From NCBI GenBank assembly GCA_024195585.1, contig SWBL01000021.1, forward strand, positions 1 to 64,000: 64,000 bases of DNA, given 5' to 3'. Of this stretch, positions 51,496-63,172 are shown piece after piece. The DNA is from Aureobasidium sp. EXF-3400. Lineage: Eukaryota > Ascomycota > Dothideomycetes > Dothideales > Saccotheciaceae. The first letter of the stretch is position 1. Each line of letters begins with the position of its first letter. Below the pieces are notes generated by a model. That model was not told the origin of the DNA, ran no database searches, and worked only from the letters and a program-made list of their open reading frames with translations. Position numbers and translations under genes: made by a program.

Positions 51496-53799
51496 TCAGA
51501 CATGAGAACGATCCTGATTCCGACGCAAGCCTTCTGGAGGCACCCTAGGATCGAAAATATCCTTGACCCATTGATCTACCTCCTCATCGTCTTCCTCAGC
51601 CAGCCTCACCAACTGCTGTTTGAGCGAAACTGCTTTGTCGACTATCTCCGCCACGTTGAACGCTCGCAGAGGCCCATCACGCCGACAATATTTGCGGAAA
51701 ATATCTCGATAGACGTTTGGGCCCGCGAACTCTTGAAGCCCTTCCGCTAGATAGTAAACATGGATCTCTGCATCCCAGTGAGGAGGAGGAACATGGGGAT
51801 TATCGAGCGAAATGTGTCGCAGGTGATGTCCCTGTTCGCGATTCAGGAAAGTTTGACCCTCCATTTCCGCACCGAGCCTTTGGTCATGCAGCACTCGCCA
51901 ACGCTGTCTCCATTCTTTCAGTTTCAGCTCAACTGTTTCTTCTCGATCGACTGCTTCTTGCCGTAATCTTTGAGTTTGCTGCCTTTGGACAGATTGCGCC
52001 ATCGCTTTCGCCTGTCTATGTGCTCTCAGAAGTCGATCGAAAATGTCGGTTGTTTTCTTTACTCTGGCGATCATGGAAATGACAGGCCTTGTACGAGGGT
52101 ATTCTGTTTTGGCATCTTTGGCTCGATTTGCGAGGTAGACGATGGCCCTTACCAAGCTTTCCGATGCCTTCAATTGTTCATACGACATTCTCTTCATCGT
52201 CTTGACTTCTGCGAGGTAGTATGCCAGAGAGACATATAGCGTACGGACAAGTGTTGGAAGTACCCTGTTGTATATGTACTTCAGTCCATCATGTTGATCC
52301 CATCCAGACTTTGTGAGAATTGATTTTGCTTCTTTCGTGATGTGATGTGACAATGTGATCAATTCGTCGGATTGTCCATGATCCTGCGCAATTCTCCATC
52401 GCTTGATGGTTTTCTTCAAACTGTCGTAACTTTCCAGAATACGAATACCATCGAAATCCTGGTCAAGATGTCGAGCTCCCTTGTGTACATCGCGTGCATG
52501 TTCAAGAGCCTCTTCCAGCTGTTTTGGCATAAGAACATCTCCTGATCTATTAGCTTCGTCCCTGTGATCTTCAGTCTGTGCAGCGGTGTCCTGAGTTCCA
52601 TCTTGAGGATTTTCAGTACCAAACAGCTCTTGTGCTCTTTGAGCATCTTGTGCACGTGTTTCAACATGTGACCGTGTATCTTCTCTAGCCTGTGTGTCCG
52701 GCACGGAGAGAGCAGAGTCCTCCTGAGCAGGCCCCTCATCGTCATCTCTCACATTTGGTTGCACGTCGTTGTCCTCGACCGGTGGTGAAGCCGCCGAACT
52801 TGCTTCCTGAGCCGAGTCCGTATAATCTGGATCTTCACCTGTCGATAGGACTGGCGACTTCGCTGTACGATTGGGGTCCTGAACAACGATCGGAGGAGAC
52901 GGTGGCTGGTTGCCTAGCTCTGAAGCATCACTTAGACGCTGTATCGGAGCGGCGTTATCAATCAAAACCTGTACAACTTGTTTATTACGCCTCAAGTCGA
53001 ATGCATGTAGCACTGGTTTCTTTGAAGAACGCGTTGTTCTTTGCCTCATTGTCGAAGTGGGCGCAGATGAGTTCTCGCCCTCTCGATCAGATGTATGCAT
53101 CATGGGCGCCGAGCCACGAAGCGGATAACGACCTGCTGGAACTGCGCCGTTGCTGAGTTTTTGGCGCCGTCTTGGAGGCTCTTGGGGCTCATGTTCTTGC
53201 TGTACACGATTCATGGTAGAATGTGATTCAACTACGCGGTCGGATGAGGCATCTGTGTCTAACATGTGCGATCGCGAGGCAGTTCTTATCCGTCTCTGCT
53301 GACCTCTGGTGGATGCAATCCCTTTCAGCTTCTTAGAGGGCTCAGTTTGAAGTAAATTAGAGCTTGGATTCGTGACGCGTTCGAGCGAGCCATCGATGTC
53401 GTACACGTCCCCATGCGATACAGATGGTCTTCTGTGGGCATGGTCCAAGGAGGGCCTCTTCAGCTTTCCTGAGGCAGAAGACGGCGGTGCTATTGGAGGT
53501 CGAGGAGTGTGAACATTAGACGGGATCATTGAATTAATCAAGGCGACCTCTGGTGGGTCCTGTGGTATATGGTCGTGCAATATTTCTTGCGGACCCTCGC
53601 TTTCTGATAACTTTCGTCAGTTCATAAGAGTCTGCAATTTGAGCGTGCGTGATATACCAAGCCTATCAGACTGAGAAGGAATTGGTATGGTGCTTCCGAG
53701 TTTTGTTATTCGCGATTCTTCACCAACACCATTAAGTTCGATGCCCTCATCTGGCTCGTCGTCTGAGCTTTCACTCATCGCAATCACATCAAGATCCAT
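51496..53799 (-). CDS. Large uncharacterised nuclear-type protein
   Basis: Exons 53799-53658 and 53603-51496; 749 aa. The N-terminus is acidic (MSESSDDEPDEGIELNG). A long disordered middle carries basic clusters that could be nuclear-localisation signals (GKLKRPSL, PPRRRQKLSN, MRQRTTRSSKK). From about residue 390 the protein is ordered and helical: LDQDFDGIRILESYDSLKKT, WDQHDGLKYIYNRVLPTLVR, ARVKKTTDIFDRLLRAHRQA, a Gln/Arg-rich coil, then HISLDNPHVPPPHWDAEIHV and ending DIFDPRVPPEG. No family recognised. It is divergent from the PP2A activator gene with a 200-bp spacer. Chromatin or kinetochore function would be guesswork. Confidence 0.8.
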
Positions 53800-53999
53800 G
53801 TTATAACATGGCCGGTTGATTGTGTTGTAAAGAGATAGGGTTGGCTCTAGGAAACGTCGGATGGTGGATGGCTGAGAAGAGGTTGGCGTGGTCGGAATGG
53901 TATGAGCTTGGACCACCGGCAGCGCGCGTGGAAGAAGTCAAGATTGAGCAGGGCAGCGCCATCGCATATCGATCAACAACACCAAAACTTTGTGCCATC
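53800..53999. promoter_or_regulatory. Compact bidirectional promoter
   Basis: Only 200 bp separate the divergent starts of the 749-aa unknown (minus) and RRD1 (plus). Open frames continue through it on both strands, so either gene could start further out. Confidence 0.55.
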
Positions 54000-55450
54000 A
54001 TGACTGACGATTTGCGCAACGGACATGGCGTTCCATTACTGCAAGTCACGGCTCCGTCAGCCCAACAAGCCTCTGAGACGCCATCCAAACGCATAGACGA
54101 TGGCGACGACCTCTCTTTCTTCTTGCGAAGCTCTGCCTACGCCGACATTATGACCTGGATCCTTCAATTGAATCGGTCTATGATACCCATCAAACACGCG
54201 AACGACTCAAGCATTGCAGACACATGGCCGTTGCGGTCGACGAAGATAGTCGTTTCTCCCGATGTGCTCAGGCTGAGTCAACTCATCCGCTCACTCGATG
54301 GTCTCTTGGAAAAGGCACCTCCAGAGTCTGGCCCTCGAAGGTTCGGCAATGCAGCCTTTCGCACATGGCACAGGGCTGTTCAAGAAGCCACTCCATCTCT
54401 TTTGCGAGACGCCCTCTCCGACAAGCTGTGGGGCCGTGCATCCGACGACGCCGAGCTGAAAGCACTAAATTCTGAATTGGCTGCATACCTTCTGGGTAGT
54501 TTTGGAAGTCCCGAAAGACTTGATTATGGTACCGGCCATGAGCTCAGCTTCCTTGCCTTCTTGGCCTGTGTCTGGAAGCTGGGTGGCTTCGCTCACGCCG
54601 ATCCTGGTGTCCAAGAAAGAGCCATTGTTACAGCCGTCGTCCAACCGTGAGCTTCTGTCTGAACAATGCCTTACTGGCGAGCAGCTCACAAACATGCAGA
54701 TATCTGAATCTCATTCGCAAACTAATTCTGACCTATTCGCTTGAGCCAGCCGGTTCCCATGGAGTCTGGGGTCTTGACGACCATTCATTCATACCATATG
54801 TTCTAGGTTCTGCTCAGTTTTGTCTACCCATCGACCCCGACTCGACCAAGATTCCCAATGAAGGTTCTCTCTCGGGATCTCCGTCGCCAAACAGAACCGC
54901 GAAGCGTGATTCGGCCGAAATGTACAAAGATACCAACATGTATTTCTCTGCCATTGCTTTCATCTTCGATGTCAAGAGTGGCCCATTCTGGGAGCACAGC
55001 CCTACCTTATATGACATATCCGGTATCAAAGATGGGTGGGCCAAGATCAATAAGGTCAGAGGCTGCGTGCACGCTGGTTTCAGTGTGGTTTTGCTAACAG
55101 ATCAGCAGGGGATGATTAAGATGTACAACGCCGAAGTTCTCTCCAAGTTTCCAGTCGTTCAGCACTTCCCTTTCGGTTCTCTCTTCCGATGGGAGCAAGA
55201 TCCGAGTGCTCCGACACCTGTTACATCTGCCCACATGGGGTCTCAACCAAGACCCTCGAAACCGTCCAGCACGAACAATAACATGAGCTCCTCACAGCCA
55301 TCGACAAGGGCCCCGTGGTCGGGTACGGCATCACCAATGTCGACAACATCTGGTATGGGCGCACCATGGGCAACTGGACCAGCATCTTCAGCAAATGTTG
55401 CAAGAGCACCTTGGGCTAGAGCCGCGCCAGGGTCTAATCGACCAGCTTAA
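54000..55450 (+). CDS. RRD1: PP2A phosphatase activator (PTPA, RRD1-type peptidyl-prolyl isomerase)
   Basis: Activates PP2A-type phosphatases (with Tap42 and TOR signalling in yeast) and has prolyl isomerase activity. Exons 54000-54646 and 54700-55450; 465 aa. PTPA landmarks are [96 protein letters not shown], and [20 protein letters not shown]. The C-terminal 100 residues are Ser/Pro-rich with repeated APWA-type motifs, typical of filamentous-fungal RRD1 rather than the shorter RRD2. ATG 54000 gives a normal N-terminus; the open frame reaches back to 53820, into the shared promoter. Confidence 0.95.
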
Positions 55451-56267
55451 CGGGATGTCGCAGAAGACGCGTGTGTAACACATCCGGGATTCTGAAAAGC
55501 CAACGGAGACGAAGATAGGCGAGGCGATAGGACAGAATAAGCGGCATAGCTCCAACGTTTTTAGGAAGTTCGCATGCGCCAGCGCTCGGTACGGAAAAGA
55601 ACGTTTTCCTGTTTCATGCACACATGGCCAACGGTGAGCGGGGAGATGTCTTTTTGCAGTGTACATATGCAGGGCGAGGGACTCCGCTGTAGGACGCACG
55701 TGTGACAGAATCTCAACAGAGACCAAAGAGGAGATTTGAATATTAGACAGCACACAGGACGGTCCTGTACCTAGGCAAAATAGCGATAGTCCGGAGGCTA
55801 GAGGGTGCGAGTCAGCGCGTGGGACTGTGGATGATCAGCGTAGCCGGACGATTTGTGGTAGCTTCGGCGGGGTGTCCAATAAGCGGCTGGCTCGAGATTG
55901 CATTCGACCCTCGTAAATCGGCGCTAGAAAGGACGGCGAAAGCTTCTGGCTGCTGGCTGGCTGCTGAACATGTCTGGTCCGGCATCCCAATGCATCGAGA
56001 CACGAATTGAAAAGACGTCTTTAGCTGCACCTGTCGCTCTTGCCCTCGGCGCAAGCATGCATCGCTGCTCCCTTCTTTTTACAAGCCCTTTCCCTTGACT
56101 CTGCGCCAACCCTTTACCATCCTTTTTGATCTTTTCGTTTTCTGTCGTTTCCCTGTTCTTGCTGCACACGCCCTGCCCAAGCGCCCCACCACTGTGACAT
56201 AATGCCCGGAACTTGTTAGTATTAATCCTCGTCTCCACGTCGAGTCTGTTCTACAGTCCGTCTAACA
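55451..56267. other. Upstream region of the acidic unknown
   Basis: 817 bp with the RRD1 3' UTR and a pyrimidine-rich leader typical of fungal promoters (about 56030-56170). A five-codon upstream ORF starts at ATG 56202 and stops at 56219; alternatively that ATG starts the protein after a 42-nt intron. Confidence 0.5.
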
Positions 56268-57308
56268 ATGGCCCCAGCATCTCCATCCGATACCTATGGA
56301 CAGTTCAAACGCGCTCTTCGAAATCTTTTCCGACGCCGGAAGGTCAACACCAACGTTCCTGCAGTCGTGAAGCCACAAGCGCCAACGCGCCCTCCACGTC
56401 CAAGATCTGCCTCGGCCGTCGCTGCTCCTGAAGTCTTTACCAGCCCAGACATTCCCTCATGGCCCATATTTGGTCAGCTACCCCAAGGTGGTGGTCTCTA
56501 CTGTGCTCCTGTTGAGCTTCCTGGCTCGCTTGCACCCCTGTTCCAACATCGCTCCAAGTCCGATGCCGGTCAGCCCGTCTATCACTCCGACCTCTTCAGC
56601 GAGCTGGACGCTACTTCAATTCGACGCCTGAGTGTTATCGGAAGTGAAGATGGCGACGACGAACATTTGCAAGAAGCATACATGGAGCTTCAAGCCGAGC
56701 TGGACGCTCGGAGAGCACTGCAAGCCGAAGACGAACAAATCACGCTAGAACAACCCACACAAGCAACAGAACGAGACTCGACAGACTCAACAGACTTGAC
56801 AGGCTCAGAAGAACCGGAACTAGAACAGACACATGACGATGCTCTATTCCAAGACGCAGAGGAGCATCTTGCCGTTGAAGACGACACTGAAGACTATGTC
56901 GACGCCGCGGATATCGCTCTTCCCGAAGGTTCCGACTCTGGTATGTCAAGTTTCTCGCCGTCAATCCCGTGCACGATGCTGATTGTTATAGATCTAGAAG
57001 AGGATGATATCTCACTTGCACCCGAGGTCGAAGAGTTGGCCAGAAACGACTCGGCAAACGGCGGCAAGGTCTACCACGATGATTCCAGCTCTCTTTACAG
57101 CACCGACGAATCAGAAATCGACGCCGATTCCACCACAGACGCAGCTACAGTCTCCACACCTCGCACTGCTTCTTTACTTAGAGCAGACATGATAGAGTAC
57201 TTTGACGAGAAGATTCCAGTATTTGCCGAAACTCCTCAGGTTCTGCCTCTTGTTCCCACTCCCGGTATGGCCGCGACTTCCGGTCCTCTCGAGGAGTTCT
57301 CTTGGTGA
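56268..57308 (+). CDS. Uncharacterised acidic protein
   Basis: Exons 56268-56940 and 56992-57308; 329 aa. The N-terminus is basic (TYGQFKRALRNLFRRRK), followed by a Pro-rich segment and a probably folded part (about 55-130: FTSPDIPSWPIFGQLPQGGG, LYCAPVELPGSLAPLFQHRS). The rest is acidic and disordered (EEPELEQTHDDALFQDAEE, EDDTEDYVDAADIALPEGSD) with a final segment ETPQVLPLVPTPG. No family recognised. The proposed intron (56941-56991) is 51 nt with gtatgt, gctgat and atag signals and contains no stop, so an unspliced 346-aa form is also readable. Confidence 0.75.
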   Translation: MAPASPSDTYGQFKRALRNLFRRRKVNTNVPAVVKPQAPTRPPRPRSASAVAAPEVFTSPDIPSWPIFGQLPQGGGLYCAPVELPGSLAPLFQHRSKSDAGQPVYHSDLFSELDATSIRRLSVIGSEDGDDEHLQEAYMELQAELDARRALQAEDEQITLEQPTQATERDSTDSTDLTGSEEPELEQTHDDALFQDAEEHLAVEDDTEDYVDAADIALPEGSDSGMSSFSPSIPCTMLIVIDLEEDDISLAPEVEELARNDSANGGKVYHDDSSSLYSTDESEIDADSTTDAATVSTPRTASLLRADMIEYFDEKIPVFAETPQVLPLVPTPGMAATSGPLEEFSW

Positions 57309-57854
57309 ACACCTTCACCAAAATTTTTCATTTCATTTGTTTTTCTATCTATCGTATGCGCCTGGATAACGGCCAGGAGAGGGGCGGCGTTCTATTGATC
57401 TTTCTATGATACCATCTGATGAATATTTTCGCTTGTACGGATTCTTTGGATATGGATTGGGGGAGTTTTATTTAGTTGGTCGGTATCAGTCTCGGACACT
57501 CTGCAATCATTGTATATACAAGCAGCAAAATTAAGAGTGCATACATTCCACAGCAACAAGCTCCTTTAGGTAGTTGATTTTGCGTAACGTATTGACTAGT
57601 GATCTTCTTCTTCCTATCTTCAACGTAACTAGACGTGTTGCACGAGTCAACTGATGGAGCGGTGTGGTGTCACTTGTCACTACTAGCCAGGCCTGTGGAT
57701 TTGAGATGGTCGGCATGGACCAACGCTTGAAAGCGGGCGAGAGGAGATCGCTCTCACCAAACTTGTGTCACCCACCCACACATGACTCTTTGCCTGTGTT
57801 ACGCACGAGAAAAGTCGCCGCAGAACGATAAAGGAATTATAGTCAACCAAAATC
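57309..57854. other. Intergenic region upstream of the GH18 gene
   Basis: 546 bp with the 3' UTR of the acidic protein and the promoter of the GH18-UBA gene. No further gene recognised. Confidence 0.55.
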
Positions 57855-59023
57855 ATGGCATCAACCACAGCCACACTACTTCCAACCAGCGAAGGACCTC
57901 GAGTCATCGTCTACCACCAAACCATACACCGAGATGGGAAATACGTGTCTCTGCTGCCGCTCATTACCAACCAGACGGGCGTGACGCATGTAATAGTGGC
58001 GGCTATACATTTGAACGAAGGCCCGGGCAACATTACCTTGAATGACGATCCTCCGCACGCTTCCAAATACGAAACGCTATGGGGAGAGGTTGCTTGGTTG
58101 CAGGCGTCTGGCGTCAAGGTGTTGGGTATGTTGGGTGGTGCCGCAAAGGGCAGTTTCGAAAGACTGGATGGACCTGATGATCAAAAGGTGAGACGGGATC
58201 TTCAATGCATATCACACATACATGTTTGTTACAGAAAAGCTGACGATGCGTGTTTGGGAATGCGCAGTTCGAGGATTACTACAGACCATTGCATGCTTTG
58301 ATATCCAAGCGCAATCTTCAAGGCTTAGACTTGGATATTGAAGAACACATGACATTGACGGGAGTAATCCGTTTGATTGACCGTCTACGCGCAGACTTTG
58401 GACCTGCTTTTCTCATCACATTGGCACCGGTAGCTACAGCATTGCTTCCTAACCAACCCCATCTCTCAGGCTTCGACTACAGACTCTTAGAACAAATGCG
58501 CGGAGACCAGATCGCATGGTACAATACGCAGTTCTACTGCGGTTGGGGCGATGCAACAACGACATTTTGGTACGACGCTATCATGAGCATGGGATGGCGT
58601 GCAGACAAGGTCGTCGTCGGTCTAGTCACAAATCCAGGAAACGGAGCAGGATATGTGGAGCAGACCATCTCTCACGATGTGATGAGAATGCTACGGGCAA
58701 AGTATCCGACATTTGGCGGTGTGATGGGTTGGGAGTACTTCAACTCAATGCCTGGAGAACATGGCGAACCATGGCATTGGGCTGCAGGAATGGCGAGAGC
58801 AATCAGACACGCATTGCCGCCGTCAGGACAATTCCAAGGTGGAACTGGCGTTGAGAGACCTGGTGCAGGAGGTTTGCCACCGACGATACCAGCTCACTCT
58901 TTCCCTGCGCATGACATTGAGACGTTGACGAACCTGGGATTCTCAAGTCAGCAAGCGATTGCAGCACTCAACGCAACCAGCGGCAACGTGGAATATGCTG
59001 CGGGATTGCTTTTCGAGTATTAG
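57855..59023 (+). CDS. GH18 chitinase-like protein with C-terminal UBA domain
   Basis: Exons 57855-58187 and 58268-59023; 362 aa. A GH18 barrel (about 15-310) shows VIVYHQTIHRDG, VTHVIVAAIHLNE, VKVLGMLGGAAKGSF, the catalytic strand GLDLDIEE (Asp132, Asp134, Glu136), and late strands IAWYNTQFYCGWGD and GGVMGWEYFNSMPG. The first Asp of the DxxDxDxE motif is Gln129, but the acid Glu is kept. There is no signal peptide, so it is probably cytosolic. The last 40 residues (AHDIETLTNLGFSSQQAIAA, then LNATSGNVEYAAGLLFEY) form a textbook UBA ubiquitin-binding domain. This suggests action on cytosolic glycans linked to ubiquitin or proteasome pathways; that is inference. Confidence 0.92.
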
Positions 59024-59423
59024 AGCACACCACTGTACATGGATTACCAAACACACATAGAAGCATAGACAGAGGCACACATATCATGACTAGAAGGAGA
59101 TTCATTGCGAATAAAGAAGCCTATCGAAAAGACGCCCTTCCAAAAAAGCCTTTCCTGAACGTAAGCGGGGACATGAGCCGGCATGGCTCGACGAATTGTC
59201 GAAAGTGGAAAGTAAAACAGCATGAAGAGAAATGTAACAGAGACCATAAGCCGGGAAGCGCGTCGTTCGCCTTCGTTAACGCCAGTGGTGAAGCCTCGCC
59301 GTGCCCGATGCAGAAAGTTTGAGTAGTTGTTTTGAAAGGAAAAGGAAGGTTGTTGAGGACATGAAGAGTTGCGAAGAGAGATACGAAAGGACATCAAGAC
59401 GTGACTTTGGCGTGGAGGACGGA
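59024..59423. other. Convergent 3' region
   Basis: 400 bp between the GH18-UBA gene and CDK1. Open frames here are shadows or 3' UTR. No gene seen. Confidence 0.55.
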
Positions 59424-60554
59424 TCAGTGGTAGCCGTTTCGCGCGCCGTAGTACTTTGAGTCGTTGAAGTAGGGGTGAAGGCAGGCCTGCTTTGCTGAGA
59501 TTCTGCCAGCGGGGTCGTAGATGAGCAGCGATTCGAGAAGGTCGATGCCGTCCTCGCCCAAGACTCTTGCACCGTCGTGGTTGATGATGTCGTCGTCAGG
59601 GTTGCGAGACCACTTGGGGAAACTGGGCTTGAAGTCGGGGAAGCTGGTGACACCGGGCCAGTCTTCTTCTCTGGGAGTACCGAGAATGCGGAAGATCTTG
59701 AAGATTTCGTCGATTTCCGAATCACCAGGGAACAGGGGCTTGCGTGTGGCCATTTCGGCGAAGATGCAGCCGATGGACCACATGTCGACGCCTGTGCTGT
59801 ATTGACGTCCGCCGAGGAGGATTTCGGGTGCGCGGTACCAGAGGGTGACGACCTGAGCAGTGTTAGTTTTAGGTTTTGAGGGCAGAGCATGTCGGAGAAA
59901 GGGATACCTCGTGGGTGTAGGTGCGCAGAGGGACACCAAAGGCTCTTGCCAGACCAAAATCGGCGAGCTTGAGGTTGCCCTCCTTGTCAATGAGCAAGTT
60001 TTGCGGCTTCAAGTCGCGGTGCAGAATGCGGTGGGCGTGGCAGTAGCGGATACCGGCGCACAGCTGGTGCATGAACTTCTTGACCATTGCCTCGCCGAGA
60101 CCCATGTGGCCAGCGCGGCCGTCCATGCAGCCCTCGGGCAAGGGCTTTCCACGACCTCCCTGCGAGACGGGCAGAGCCTCCATGTACTTTTTCAGATCCA
60201 GGTCGAGGTATTCGAAGACGAGGTACAGCTTGTGGCCGTCGGCGTGGACAATGTTGAACAGGCGCACAATGTTGGGGTCGCTCATCTCCTTGAGGAGCGA
60301 AATCTCGCGGATGGCAGTAGACGGCACACCTTCATCCTCGGCTTCCAGACGGATCTTCTTGAGTGCGACGATGCGGTTGTCGGGGGTGCTGAGGTCGCGG
60401 GCTTTGTAAACAACTCCGTATGTGCCTGCAAAACAATCGTCAGCTCTGAGACACTGTGTGTAGGGCTCACGAGTTGAGCTACTCGGAGCGAGCGGCGGCG
60501 TGTTGGACAAGACTCACCCTCGCCAATCTTTTCCATCTTCTGGTAGTTCTCCAT
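59424..60554 (-). CDS. cdc2: Cyclin-dependent kinase CDK1 (Cdc2/Cdc28/NimX)
   Basis: Master cell-cycle Ser/Thr kinase. Exons 60554-60518, 60425-59908, 59852-59424; 327 aa. It has the Gly loop [10 protein letters not shown] with inhibitory Thr14/Tyr15, the cyclin-binding helix [26 protein letters not shown], the DFG loop, the T-loop [16 protein letters not shown], and [20 protein letters not shown]. Between KKYMEALP and the next helix there is an insertion of roughly 20 residues ([19 protein letters not shown]) that animal CDK1 lacks and that filamentous ascomycete NimX-type kinases share. Intron 1 splits the Gly loop after GEG. The PSTAIRE sequence separates it from Pho85-type kinases. Confidence 0.97.
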
Positions 60555-60922
60555 GACGACTGGTTGTGAAAGTGAGTTGGACTGCTTGTCGAGAGAATGA
60601 CTGGCGGCGTGTGTTGTATGAGTATGCGCAGTGTCCGGGGCTCAAAGCAACAAGCCGTTTGTCCCTTGGATTGGCGACGAGAAAGGGGCAGCGTCAAAGT
60701 CGTGGCAATCGCAAGCGCTTCGCTGCAGCTGGGTCGTCGATGGCTTTGGCGACTAAAAGGATCAAGCTGTCAATCAACTACTTACTGCGTACTGCAAGAC
60801 TAGGTATAAAAGTCGCTTCTTTTTCCGTAAGAGTTAGTAAACACCGAGCGCCAAGCCAAACATAAACAAAGTCCAACCTGCTTTCATAACATGAATCATA
60901 ATACTCAATCTCTCTACCAATA
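60555..60922. promoter_or_regulatory. Divergent CDK1/AlkB promoter region
   Basis: 368 bp between the starts of CDK1 (minus) and the AlkB-like gene (plus). No clear element recognised. Confidence 0.5.
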
Positions 60923-61970
60923 ATGGATGCCCATGCTCGTCCGCCTGAAGTCCTCCGCCGCCAATACAAGCATTACCAAAAGCTTTCCCTCGACGCTTTG
61001 CATGCCGACCCTGACCTGTTTGACATTCATCGCCCTGATAATCTAGCCGCCTGCTCCGACCGCAATTTCTTCCACCACCCTCCTGATGATATCACCAATC
61101 TCTATTCCACCTTCCTTGGCGAGCCTGTCAATATACTGCCGCCGTCAGTGACATCCGCTAGACTGTACGAACACCCGGACCTTCCAGGTATGCCACTCCT
61201 TGATATGGCAGCACTCAAAGCTCCCTTCTGAGTCTATGGTAGGTCTCTTTATCATCCCCTCTCTGCTGCACAAAGAAATCCAGCTTGCTCTGCTGGACAA
61301 ACTGCTACATCGCGACCTCTCCGATCCCATTCACAAGACGAACCTGCACATGCACTATGACATGGCATATCCTCAAAACACATCTTCCTTCTTCAGCAAT
61401 GAAGCACAAACACTCTCACACCAGCCTAAAGACCCATCTGTCCATAAACCTATGGCAATGTCTTCCTGCCTAAATAGGAAATTGCGCTGGGTCACTATTG
61501 GCGGACAGTATGATTGGACCCAGAAAGTATATCCTGCATCACCACCACCACCCTTTCCAGAAGATGTCGCTGCACTGGTCGAAGGCCTGTTCCCATCAAT
61601 GAAAGCACAAGCCGCCATAGTCAATCTCTACACTCCTAGCGATACATTGAGTCTGCATCGGGACGTGAGCGAAGAATGCGACAGGCCGCTAGTCAGCATT
61701 TCTTTGGGGTGCGATGCCATTTTCATGGCGGGCTTAGAAGGCAGTAAAGGTCTTGCTATCCGTCTACGATCTGGAGATGCCCTTGTTATGTCTGGTCCTG
61801 CTCGCTATGCATGGCATGGCGTGCCCCAGATATTGCCAGGTACCTGTCCAGAATGGATGGCAGACTGGCCTTACAAAGAAGACGGAGTAGACGGACAAAC
61901 ATATGAGCATTGGAAAGGGTGGATGGCACGAAAGAGGATCAATCTCAATGTAAGGCAGATGTGGGAGTAG
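60923..61970 (+). CDS. AlkB/ALKBH1-type 2-oxoglutarate Fe(II) dioxygenase
   Basis: Oxidative demethylase of nucleic acids; ALKBH1-type enzymes act on tRNA or DNA. Exons 60923-61187 and 61243-61970; 330 aa. The N-terminal part (DIHRPDNLAACSDRNF, PGLFIIPSLLHKEIQ) leads into the AlkB core. Iron ligands are His227 and Asp229 in LSLHRDVSEECDRPLVSISL and His280 in YAWHGVPQI; the 2-oxoglutarate-binding RxNxxxR motif is Arg320-Arg326 (RINLNVR). NLYTPSDTLS precedes the first His as in ALKBH1 relatives. The intron junction rebuilds PGLFIIP. All catalytic residues are present; the true substrate cannot be told from sequence. Confidence 0.94.
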
Positions 61971-62212
61971 TCTGATGCATGACTGCGATCCTTGCATCAA
62001 AAAGTCAATGATCATACATATATATGTTTAATTTTCTCAATGTCACTTCGAATCATGCAACCATGTTTACTTGAGGTTGGTATGCACGTGAATGCAATGA
62101 AGCCCAAACGCTGATCTCACAAGCCATGACGAAACAGCTTCCTTGAAGATCAACTTGAAGCTTCACAGTACAACCAAGCATCTTCTAACTACACGACCGA
62201 AGGCATATCACC

Positions 62213-63013
62213 ATGACTTCAACAATCGACTCCTCGCTGCCACCGCTAAAGCCCGTCTACGAACCAAAAGACAGCTCAGCCACGCGCAACGAATCACCAC
62301 AACTAGCCAAACTCATCTCGACCCTTTCCCTCCAACAACACATCGAAGGCGGCTACTTTGTCGAAACCGACCGCGACACCAACCGCGTCCCAAACCCTTT
62401 CCTCAACACCTCTCCCTCAGCATCTTCCCAAGATCAAACAACCTTCTACACCTCCACCGGCGCCGTAAGCGCAAACCTCGACAACAAGCTCACTGAAGCC
62501 GACAAAACCGCAAACGAGAAGACCACAAACACTGAGAAAGACAATCAAGACAAGACCAGAAATGCAAGCACGAGTATTCATTACCTCTTGACTCCCGAGT
62601 CACCTATGGGTGCTTTCCACAGAAACAGAGGAAGGACGATACATACATTGCACAGAGGAAGAGGTCGCTACGTCATCATTCATGCTGACGAAGTCATGCC
62701 TGAATACGACTCGCACTCGGGAATAAGAGCAAAGGCTAGAGTCGAGTCTTTTATCGTTGGCCAGAATGTGGAAAAGGGAGAGAGGTTGCAGTGGATTGTT
62801 GATGGAGGAAAGTACAAGAGTAGCTTTTTGCTGCCGCTTGAGGGCGAGGATGCTGTCGATAATGGAGGTTTGTTGATTAGTGAGACAGTGGTGCCTGGCT
62901 TTGAGTACAGTGATCATGACTTTATGAGAATCGAAAGACTGGAGGCGCTGGTTACCAAGGAGCAGGCTGACGAGATGAGATGGATGCTTAGAAAGGACGA
63001 CAAGGCAGTATAA
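62213..63013 (+). CDS. DUF985 cupin-family protein
   Basis: Single exon, 266 aa. After a short variable N-terminus, LAKLISTLSLQQHIEGGYFV is the typical DUF985 opening (EGGYF). The core then has TSIHYLLTPESPMGAFHRNR, WIVDGGKYKSSFLLPLEG and LISETVVPGFEYSDHDFMRI, the beta-barrel strands of the family, with an insertion of about 50 polar residues (about 85-122) after YTSTGAVS. Family members are cupin-fold proteins; a sugar-binding or isomerase role has been proposed but is not settled. The start is ATG 62213 with a favourable accATG context. Confidence 0.92.
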   Translation: MTSTIDSSLPPLKPVYEPKDSSATRNESPQLAKLISTLSLQQHIEGGYFVETDRDTNRVPNPFLNTSPSASSQDQTTFYTSTGAVSANLDNKLTEADKTANEKTTNTEKDNQDKTRNASTSIHYLLTPESPMGAFHRNRGRTIHTLHRGRGRYVIIHADEVMPEYDSHSGIRAKARVESFIVGQNVEKGERLQWIVDGGKYKSSFLLPLEGEDAVDNGGLLISETVVPGFEYSDHDFMRIERLEALVTKEQADEMRWMLRKDDKAV

Positions 63014-63172
63014 ATGTGTATACGCATGTGATAACATAGACGATAAAGACAAACAAACATATTATTACTGCTTTGCTACTGGAGGTATCATGCACTCAAT
63101 CAAGCTACCGCTCATAATCATTCGTCGCTGTGTTCCTTCTGTCCATTACTTCGTCCATTCTGGATATCTTGT

